This document shows, in pieces, positions 1 through 5,328 of a DNA stretch of 8,132 nucleotides (positions are counted from its first letter, which is position 1; every line of letters begins with the position of its first letter). Below the pieces are notes generated by a model. The model was not told where the DNA came from and did not search any database. It saw only the letters and a list, made by a program, of their open reading frames with translations. The DNA lies in NCBI GenBank assembly GCA_003641675.1, contig QNBI01000069.1:1-8132 (forward strand), read 5' to 3'. The DNA is from Spirochaetota bacterium. Lineage in GTDB: Bacteria; Spirochaetota; Spirochaetia; SZUA-6. The translations under genes and the position numbers were made by a program.

Positions 1-475
1 TCCGTAAAAGGGTTAAATTAAGCCATTTACGGGGACCCCGTCTTACACCGGCCCTTTCCGCCGCAGAGGCTGTTGCGTGTTCACTATCCTGGTCGGGGAC
101 TTTCCCCTCTGCCCCTCCCGTAGTGTTATAACCTGCAGATGCAGACCCATGAACACCGAAATCTGCTTCGGAAGGCGCTCTCATGCGGGTTTCTCCGGAA
201 TGCCCGTCTGCTTTCCCATCCCCGTTACCCGTTAAAAGCCGGACACCGGGTTCTATTTCTTTAAATATCCTTTCTGCAGAATCCAGCACAGAAGAAATAG
301 TCACCGTTTCATCTAAATGCAGCACGAGACGCGAAAGAGCAAAGTTAACCCGTGCATTCTCTACCCCCGGAAGACGCAATAGATTCTTCTCTATTTTATC
401 TGCACAGGACGCACACCCTATACCCTCTAATTCGACAACTCTCTCTATAAGTTCTTTGTTAGACGCAGTACTCAT
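1..475 (-). CDS. Heavy-metal P-type ATPase (Zn/Cd/Pb-type efflux), N-terminal part only
   Basis: The first 158 residues are visible and the frame stays open to the left edge, so most of the protein, including the phosphorylation and ATP-binding domains, lies outside. Residues about 8-80 form a heavy-metal-associated (HMA) domain: ELEGIGCASCADKIEKN places the metal-binding cysteines at 21 and 24, followed by LPGVENARVNF, much as in CadA/ZntA-type pumps. Residues about 82-148 are a hydrophilic Gly/Ser/Ala-rich linker with scattered histidines (91, 109, 133). RKWLNLTLL at 149-157 looks like the approach to the first membrane helix. Family knowledge: such pumps export Zn, Cd or Pb (or Cu) across the inner membrane. 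The residue before the CxxC is Gly rather than the Asp of ZntA, so the metal is not settled by this motif. The start ATG lies 2 bp after the regulator's stop and has a strong ribosome binding site, consistent with co-expression with the repressor. Confidence 0.88.
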   Translation of the reverse strand, partial: MSTASNKELIERVVELEGIGCASCADKIEKNLLRLPGVENARVNFALSRLVLHLDETVTISSVLDSAERIFKEIEPGVRLLTGNGDGKADGHSGETRMRAPSEADFGVHGSASAGYNTTGGAEGKVPDQDSEHATASAAERAGVRRGPRKWLNLTLLR

Positions 476-477
476 AT

Positions 478-888
478 TTATGACTCCTCGATATGTTCCA
501 GACCGTTATCGAGAAAACTCTTTATATGCTCGTCGCTCAAAGAGTAGAACACGATTTTTCCCTCTTTCCTGTACTTAACGATATTCGCCTGTCTCAATAT
601 TTTAAGCTGATGTGAAACAGCCGACCTGCTTATTCCTATTACAAAAGATAAATCCCAAACGCACATTTCCGATATATTAAGCGCATAAAGTATTCTTATT
701 CTGGTAGAATCTCCGAGTATTTTAAAAAAATCTGCAAGGTCGTAGAGAATTTCTTCCCGGGGAATCCCCTTTTGGACTTTTTTAACAACCGCTTCATGTA
801 TAACAAGAGTTTTTACGGATTCCGCTGTATTGGCTCCTGATTTTCCTGTTCTGCCTTCGGTTCCTGCTTTTCCATTATTACCATTCAT
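478..888 (-). CDS. ArsR/SmtB-family metal-responsive transcriptional repressor
   Basis: A 136-residue winged-helix repressor. Visible landmarks: LADFFKILGDSTRIRILYAL (about 51-70, start of the helix-turn-helix core), EMCVWDLSFVIGIS (74-87, alpha-3), the recognition helix SRSAVSHQLKILRQANIV (87-104), the beta-wing YRKEGKIVFYSL (106-117), and a last helix with D119-x-H121 and H132-x-x-E135. That spacing matches the SmtB/CzrA alpha-5 zinc site (Asp104, His106, His117, Glu120 in SmtB). Of the two alpha-3 cysteines of CadC only Cys76 remains; the second position is Trp78, and there is no cysteine in the N-terminal arm. I infer Zn/Co-type sensing through alpha-5. The first 30 residues are Gly/Lys/Asn-rich and probably disordered. 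An in-frame GTG at 900 would add four residues, but it lies inside the AGGTGA ribosome site and has none of its own, so I chose the ATG at 888. The gene directly precedes the ATPase and has a palindromic operator upstream. Confidence 0.92.
   Translation of the reverse strand: MNGNNGKAGTEGRTGKSGANTAESVKTLVIHEAVVKKVQKGIPREEILYDLADFFKILGDSTRIRILYALNISEMCVWDLSFVIGISRSAVSHQLKILRQANIVKYRKEGKIVFYSLSDEHIKSFLDNGLEHIEES
484..489 (-). promoter_or_regulatory. Ribosome binding site of the metal ATPase
   Basis: On the minus strand GAGGAG is followed by 8 nt (TCATAAAT) and then the ATG at 475-473. The site sits inside the last codons of the upstream repressor gene, so the two reading frames are probably translationally linked. 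It supports the ATG at 475 as the true start. Confidence 0.75.
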
Positions 889-896
889 ACTTTTTC

Positions 897-902
897 TCAC
901 CT
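897..902 (-). promoter_or_regulatory. Ribosome binding site that decides the repressor start
   Basis: The minus strand reads AGGTGA, then 8 nt (GAAAAAGT), then ATG at 888. AGGTGA is a direct complement to the 16S rRNA tail. It overlaps the alternative GTG start at 900, so initiation is more likely at 888. It also overlaps the TAG stop of the possible leader peptide upstream. Confidence 0.65.
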
Positions 903-939
903 AACAAAAAGGATATTCCGGATAGATGCGTCCAGCCAT
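901..939 (-). CDS. Possible 12-codon leader peptide (speculative)
   Basis: In the untranslated leader of the repressor mRNA an ATG opens a 12-residue frame, MAGRIYPEYPFC, ending in TAG at 903-901. Six bases before its ATG lies AAGG (within GGGAAGG), a modest ribosome site. The stop overlaps the AGGTGA ribosome site of the repressor gene, so ribosomes leaving this frame would be placed at the next start. It is short enough to arise by chance, and no conservation evidence is available. It could be a coupling or attenuation peptide or nothing. Confidence 0.18.
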   Translation of the reverse strand: MAGRIYPEYPFC

Positions 940-957
940 GGCAGGCCTTCCCAGATA

Positions 958-991
958 ATTCTATATGTGAACATATATTCATATATAGAAT
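958..991 (-). promoter_or_regulatory. ArsR/SmtB-type operator palindrome
   Basis: A 34-bp near-perfect inverted repeat centred between 974 and 975: 15 of 17 base pairs match, the exceptions being 967/982 and 972/977. The inner arms on the plus strand read TATATGTGAA and TTCATATATA, separated by CATATA. This resembles the TATATGAACA / TGTTCATATA half-sites known for SmtB/CzrA-like repressors. It begins immediately downstream of the predicted -10 box and covers the expected transcription start, so bound repressor would block initiation. The neighbouring repressor is the obvious ligand. Confidence 0.8.
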
Positions 992-1020
992 ATATTAATA
1001 GATTATTCTGGCATTGTCAA
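992..1020 (-). promoter_or_regulatory. Sigma-70-type promoter of the metal-resistance operon
   Basis: The minus strand shows a consensus -35 TTGACA at 1020-1015, a 17-nt spacer, and a -10-like TAATAT at 997-992 (4 of 6 matches to TATAAT). The start would fall near 985, inside the operator palindrome, leaving an untranslated leader of roughly 97 nt before the repressor ATG. The -10 is the weaker element; the AT-rich context offers shifted alternatives. Confidence 0.7.
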
Positions 1021-1021
1021 G

Positions 1022-1069
1022 AAAAAAATAGTTCAAAAATATTATTTAATCCTCGGACGAGTCTTTAAA
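1022..1069 (-). terminator. Weak candidate terminator after zwf
   Basis: About 12 bp beyond the zwf stop the minus-strand transcript can form TTTAA/TTAAA outer arms (1065-1069 with 1045-1049) around a short CTCG/CGAG inner stem, followed by two U-rich runs (five and seven T). The inner loop is too tight for all four pairs and the outer stem is AT only, so the hairpin would be weak. It is the only terminator-like structure between zwf and the metal operon promoter. Confidence 0.33.
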
Positions 1070-1080
1070 CCTAATGCTCA

Positions 1081-2538
1081 TCATAAGTCGCTGAGCCACG
1101 ACCTTCCGTTTTCGGCAATAAGCATATCCGCTTCCTTCGGGCCCCAGCTTCCCTGTTTATAAAAAACAAGACCTTTGCCCTTATCTCTTTCCCACGTTTC
1201 GATAATAGGATCTATAATGCTCCACGCAAGTTCTATTCCGTCTGCACGCGTAAACAGCGAAGCATCCCCCTGCATAGCATCGAGCAGAAACCTTTCGTAC
1301 GCTTCCGGCAGAACATTATCACCAAAATCCTGGGCGTAGTTAAACTTCATATCTACAGGACGGGTCATCATACCTGCACCGGGTTTCTTTGTCTGGAAAT
1401 TAAGGTGAATACCTTCATCCGGCTGAATGCAGAGCGAAAGGGTATTGGGGCTCAAATCTTCTCCCTCCGGAATAGGGAACATGAGGTGGGGAACTTTTTT
1501 AAACTGTATTGCAATTTCACTTATCTTTGCGGCAAGCATCTTCCCGGAACGGAGATAAAACGGTACACCCCGCCACCGCCAGTTGTCAATGAACAGCTCA
1601 AGGGCTGCATAGGTGGGAGTGACTGAATCGGGTTTAATTCCCTCCTCTTTACGGTAGCCGGAATACTGAGCCCTCACACTCTCCACCTCTTTACGCACAG
1701 CCTGGAGTACCTTTACCTTCTCATCACGCAGGGCATCCGCCTCGTACCTGGAGGGAGGCTCCATGGCGATTAACGACATGAGCTGAACAAGGTGGTTTTG
1801 AAACATATCCCTAAGCACTCCGGCTTTATCGTAGTAACCGGCTCTATGCTCTACGCCGACAGTTTCTCCGACAGTGATCTGTACATGGTCAACATAGTTC
1901 CTGTTCCATAGGGGTTCAAAGATGGCATTGGCAAACCGCAATGTTAAAATATTCTGTACGGTTTCCTTGCCGAGATAATGGTCTATTCTGTATATCTGGT
2001 TTTCATCAAAATATTCGTGAATTCTGCCGTTTAATTCTTCTGCACTCTTAAGATCATTGCCGAAGGGCTTTTCGATTATAACCCTTCTCCAGCCTTCATT
2101 CTTTCTGTCGGCAGTCTTTCTCCCAAGCCCTGCTATTCCAAGCTGCTCTATAATAATCGGGTAGAGATTAGGCGGAGTTGCAAGATAAAACAGATAATTT
2201 TTAAGACCTCCGTCGGATTCCATTAAGCGTTTTTTAAGCCTGGTATAAGTATCCTTATCATCATAAATACCGGGCATATAGGTTATATTATTCCGGAAAT
2301 TAGGCCACAGGTTGCAGACATTAGGTTTTAAACGTGCATACGATTCCACCCCCTCGTATGTCCGTTCTCTAAACTCGTCATCTGTAAGGCTGCTCCGCGC
2401 AATCCCGAGAACCTTAGTACCTTCGGGGAGCAAACCCTCGCAAGAAAGAGAATGCAGCGCCGGCACAAGTTTTCTTCGTGTTAAGTCGCCGGAAGCTCCG
2501 AAAATTATTACAGTACACGGTTCCGGTTTGTTTTTCAT
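1081..2538 (-). CDS. zwf: Glucose-6-phosphate 1-dehydrogenase
   Basis: A complete 485-residue cytosolic enzyme, normal length for the family. It oxidises glucose-6-phosphate to 6-phosphogluconolactone with NADP+ (or NAD+), the entry step of the oxidative pentose phosphate or Entner-Doudoroff route. Seen in the sequence: the nucleotide-binding fingerprint GASGDLTRRKL at 14-24, EKPFG at 156-160, the substrate signature RIDHYLGKE at 184-192, the catalytic-base region DMFQNHLVQ with His249, the LRSGK segment at 329-333, and the C-terminal GSWGP at 463-467. No active-site residue appears lost. The ATG follows the transaldolase-isomerase stop by 12 bp and has only a weak purine-rich upstream stretch (AGAAGA), suggesting translation coupled to the upstream gene. 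Lactonase and 6-phosphogluconate dehydrogenase do not follow; the next genes downstream concern metals. Confidence 0.98.
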   Translation of the reverse strand: MKNKPEPCTVIIFGASGDLTRRKLVPALHSLSCEGLLPEGTKVLGIARSSLTDDEFRERTYEGVESYARLKPNVCNLWPNFRNNITYMPGIYDDKDTYTRLKKRLMESDGGLKNYLFYLATPPNLYPIIIEQLGIAGLGRKTADRKNEGWRRVIIEKPFGNDLKSAEELNGRIHEYFDENQIYRIDHYLGKETVQNILTLRFANAIFEPLWNRNYVDHVQITVGETVGVEHRAGYYDKAGVLRDMFQNHLVQLMSLIAMEPPSRYEADALRDEKVKVLQAVRKEVESVRAQYSGYRKEEGIKPDSVTPTYAALELFIDNWRWRGVPFYLRSGKMLAAKISEIAIQFKKVPHLMFPIPEGEDLSPNTLSLCIQPDEGIHLNFQTKKPGAGMMTRPVDMKFNYAQDFGDNVLPEAYERFLLDAMQGDASLFTRADGIELAWSIIDPIIETWERDKGKGLVFYKQGSWGPKEADMLIAENGRSWLSDL

Positions 2539-2550
2539 CTGTTAAATCTT

Positions 2551-5301
2551 CTACAAATTTTCGCTGAGTCTTGATATAGAGCCGGGAACATCCGTACCCA
2601 GATTTACATGAATAACCTTTCTCCCCTTATCCTCTAATGCCTTTTTATCCCCCAGAGCCTGTGCCTGTTTTAAAACCCCGAAAGTAATACCGGAAACATC
2701 CGAACCTGCTTTATCCGGTATCTGTACGTCTTTTGTATTTTCCGATGTAAGCTGTATAAAAAATCCTTTTCCCGCATCACCCTTATGAAGCTGACCCGTT
2801 GAGTGCAGAAATCTGGGGCCATAACCCAAAGTAACAGCAGTATGATACCTGCTGCGCAGTTTATTTCTAAGCATAGAAAGGGCATTCTTTGCCTCTTCCG
2901 AGGGTTTTACATATGCATGAACAGCTATATAGTTCGCCTCGCCAAAACCCTTTAGGAATTCATTCAGCCCTTTGGATTCCGGAGGGAGAGCTGTATCCTC
3001 TCCTAATGAACCTTCTTTCATATACAGGGCTACCATCTCCCTGGCTCGTACCTTTGCACTTTCAACATCCGGCTGGTCGAAGGGGTTTATCCCCAGAATA
3101 TGACCCGCCATTGCAGTTGCAAATTCCCATAGAAAAAACTGAGCACCTAAATCGTATATATCATCGAGGTTAAGCTGGAGAACAGGAAACCCTGAGCTTT
3201 TTAGTTTGGAAATTTTTGAGTCATTAATAAGCGTATTTGCAGATTTAAGCCTTAAATATACGAATTGCCTGTCATTTCCGTATTCGGAAGGAACTCCTGT
3301 TTCTTCGCCGACAACGGGAAGTATTCCCTTGCCCTCTTTTCCGGTACTTTCCGCTATAAGCTGTTCCACCCAGTCGCCGAAGCTCTCAATCTCATTGGAC
3401 AATACAAAGGTAGCCTTATCCAAACCCAGACCGGCCAGTTTACCCATGACGATGCCAAGACGTGCTGCATTGTTATCACCTTCCTCGGGGCAGTTGCACG
3501 GTTCCGCATTGGCCTTTGCCTTCAAAGCACGGTCGAGCAGCAGTTCCAGGTTAATCCCCATTAAGGAAGCGGGAACAAGGCCGAAATAGGACAGGGCGGA
3601 ATACCTGCCCCCTATATTCGGGTCGTTCAAAAACACTTTAAGAAAATTATAGTCCTCTGCAAGTTTTACAAGTTTACTCCCCGGGTCCGTAATTGCCACA
3701 AAATGCCTGCCAGCTTCACCTTTGCCGAGTTCCTTAAGTGTTCTGTTGTAGAAATATTTAAAAAAGGAAAGAGTCTCTACAGTTCCTCCCGATTTTGTAG
3801 AAACAATAAAAAGAGTCTTTCTGTAGTTAAGACTTTCATCCAGTGCAAGTATTGCCTCCGGGTCTGTACTGTCAAGCACGCTTATATCAAGATACCCGGC
3901 TTTAACTCCGAAGGTTTTTCTAAAAACCTCCGGTGCAAGGCTCGAACCTCCCATTCCAAGAAGTACCCCTCTTGTAAAACCGTCTCTTTTTACCATTTCT
4001 GCAAATTCCTTAAGCCGCGGAATTTGATCGTACATGGCATCTGCAATTGTGAGCCAGCCGAGCCTGTTGGTAATCTCCGCAGGTTTGTTCTTCCAGACGG
4101 TATAGTCGTATCCCCACAAACGGGCCACAACTCGTTCGTTAACAGCTTTTTCAACAGCTGTGCTAATTACTTTGCCGTACTTGCCGGCGAATATTTCCAA
4201 ATCTTTATCTCCGGCATTCATCCTTCTTCTTTTCCCCTCCACACTTTTAAGAAGAGAACTAAAGGCATTGGAAAAAGATTTAATCCCTTTCTTTAGAAGC
4301 TCAGCAGAAACGGAATCAAAATTAATTCCGGCACTTTTTAGTTTTTCGAGCTGCAATTCCGCCGTTTTACTGCCCTTATCCACCGTTCTTTCCGCTCTGC
4401 CATGGAGAAGAAAGAGTTTCAGAGTGGCAGGAGGAACTGTATTTACAGTATCCGGTCCTATAAGCTCATCCACATACATTGTGTCCGGATACAGGAGGTT
4501 CTTTGTACCTGTACTGGCCCATAAAACCCTCTGCGCTTTTGCACCGGCCTCCTCCAGTTTTTTCCACCGGCTGCTATTAAGAACTTCTCTAAAATACCTG
4601 TAAGCAACTTTTGCATTTGCCAGAGCAATTTTACCTGCAAGTTCCGTGTTTCCCGCTTTTTCAAGAAGAGCATCCACAGCCGAATCCACCCGGCTTATGA
4701 AAAAAGAAGCAACAGACGCAATCCCTTTTAGGTCCCCTCCGCTTTTACTTCTCTGTTCCAATCCCTCTATATATGCATTTATTACCTCTTTATACTGAGT
4801 GAGTGAAAAAATAAGAGTAACATTTACATTTATACCCTCTGAAATTAATGCCTTCACAGCAATAATTCCCTCTTTAGTTGCAGGCACTTTAATCATAACA
4901 TTAGGTTTTCCTATAGTTCTAAACAGCCTTAATCCCTCTTTAACTGTTCCTTCCGTATCGTATGCAAGGGTGGGTTTTACTTCGATACTTACATATCCAT
5001 CCCTTTTCTCTGTTTTCTCATATATAGGAAAAAGAATATCCGAAGCCGCTTTAATATCCTCTACCGCAAGTGTTTCATATATTTCATCTGCAGAAAGCTC
5101 TTTGCCTGCTAATTTTTCCAGCTTACTATCGTAATCGGCACTTCCCGCAATTACTTTTTCAAATATAGAAGGGTTCGATATTACCCCCGAGACTCCGTTA
5201 TCGATAAAATCCTTAAGTTCTCCTGTAGAAATAAACGAACGGCGCATGTAATCTATCCAAATTGACTGTCCTAATTTATTGAGTTCCTTTATATTTGCCA
5301 T
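2551..5301 (-). CDS. tal-pgi: Bifunctional transaldolase / glucose-6-phosphate isomerase
   Basis: A 916-residue fusion of two cytosolic sugar-phosphate enzymes. The transaldolase half (about 1-355) shows GVSGVISNPSIF at 36-47, the Schiff-base lysine Lys138 in IKVPATKEG, and WASTGTKN at 261-268. The isomerase half (about 365-916) shows GMGGSSLAPE at 449-458, the phosphate-binding STKSGGTVET at 501-510, the signature GGRYSALSYFG at 564-574, the probable catalytic Glu651 in QLIAESTGK, and the second signature FDQPDVESAK ending at Lys750. A C-terminal extension of about 165 residues (with HSTGQLHKGD at 833-842) follows, longer than in E. coli Pgi and, from memory, usual in these fusions. Known family: such fusions occur in several bacterial phyla. 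Transaldolase exchanges three-carbon units between sedoheptulose-7-P and glyceraldehyde-3-P; the isomerase interconverts fructose-6-P and glucose-6-P, handing substrate to the adjacent zwf product. No frameshift or missing catalytic residue is visible. Confidence 0.96.
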   Translation of the reverse strand: MANIKELNKLGQSIWIDYMRRSFISTGELKDFIDNGVSGVISNPSIFEKVIAGSADYDSKLEKLAGKELSADEIYETLAVEDIKAASDILFPIYEKTEKRDGYVSIEVKPTLAYDTEGTVKEGLRLFRTIGKPNVMIKVPATKEGIIAVKALISEGINVNVTLIFSLTQYKEVINAYIEGLEQRSKSGGDLKGIASVASFFISRVDSAVDALLEKAGNTELAGKIALANAKVAYRYFREVLNSSRWKKLEEAGAKAQRVLWASTGTKNLLYPDTMYVDELIGPDTVNTVPPATLKLFLLHGRAERTVDKGSKTAELQLEKLKSAGINFDSVSAELLKKGIKSFSNAFSSLLKSVEGKRRRMNAGDKDLEIFAGKYGKVISTAVEKAVNERVVARLWGYDYTVWKNKPAEITNRLGWLTIADAMYDQIPRLKEFAEMVKRDGFTRGVLLGMGGSSLAPEVFRKTFGVKAGYLDISVLDSTDPEAILALDESLNYRKTLFIVSTKSGGTVETLSFFKYFYNRTLKELGKGEAGRHFVAITDPGSKLVKLAEDYNFLKVFLNDPNIGGRYSALSYFGLVPASLMGINLELLLDRALKAKANAEPCNCPEEGDNNAARLGIVMGKLAGLGLDKATFVLSNEIESFGDWVEQLIAESTGKEGKGILPVVGEETGVPSEYGNDRQFVYLRLKSANTLINDSKISKLKSSGFPVLQLNLDDIYDLGAQFFLWEFATAMAGHILGINPFDQPDVESAKVRAREMVALYMKEGSLGEDTALPPESKGLNEFLKGFGEANYIAVHAYVKPSEEAKNALSMLRNKLRSRYHTAVTLGYGPRFLHSTGQLHKGDAGKGFFIQLTSENTKDVQIPDKAGSDVSGITFGVLKQAQALGDKKALEDKGRKVIHVNLGTDVPGSISRLSENL

Positions 5302-5307
5302 TTTTCT

Positions 5308-5313
5308 CTCCTC
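5308..5313 (-). promoter_or_regulatory. Ribosome binding site of tal-pgi
   Basis: GAGGAG on the minus strand lies 6 nt before the ATG at 5301, giving a strong site within the 27-bp gap after the kinase gene. No promoter is evident in that gap, which favours co-transcription with the kinase or a promoter inside the kinase gene. Confidence 0.72.
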
Positions 5314-5328
5314 TTAACAACTAATACA

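Noticed and set aside
183..578. Plus-strand frame of 131 codons overlapping the ATPase and repressor genes
   Set aside because: It lies antisense across two well-supported genes, its translation is Ser/Arg/Pro-rich without family motifs, and no ribosome site favours it.
898..900. GTG as the start of the repressor
   Set aside because: It is part of the AGGTGA that serves the ATG at 888 and has no ribosome site of its own.
741..900. Homopolymer-rich repressor N-terminus as a sign of wrong frame or pseudogene
   Set aside because: The Gly/Asn/Lys-rich arm is in frame with an intact fold, and disordered arms are common in this family.
932..945. 14-bp near-palindrome CCAGCCATGGCAGG in the metal-operon leader
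   Set aside because: One mismatch and almost no loop make it a poor RNA hairpin, and it does not resemble the repressor operator. It holds the ATG of the possible leader peptide, reported separately.
3703..4296. Plus-strand frame of 197 codons inside tal-pgi
   Set aside because: Fully antisense to catalytic segments of the isomerase half; composition (Cys, Phe, Ser, Lys) is typical of a shadow frame.
2551..5301. Assembly or frameshift artefact joining tal and pgi
   Set aside because: The frame is continuous with intact motifs in both halves, and such fusions are a known family.
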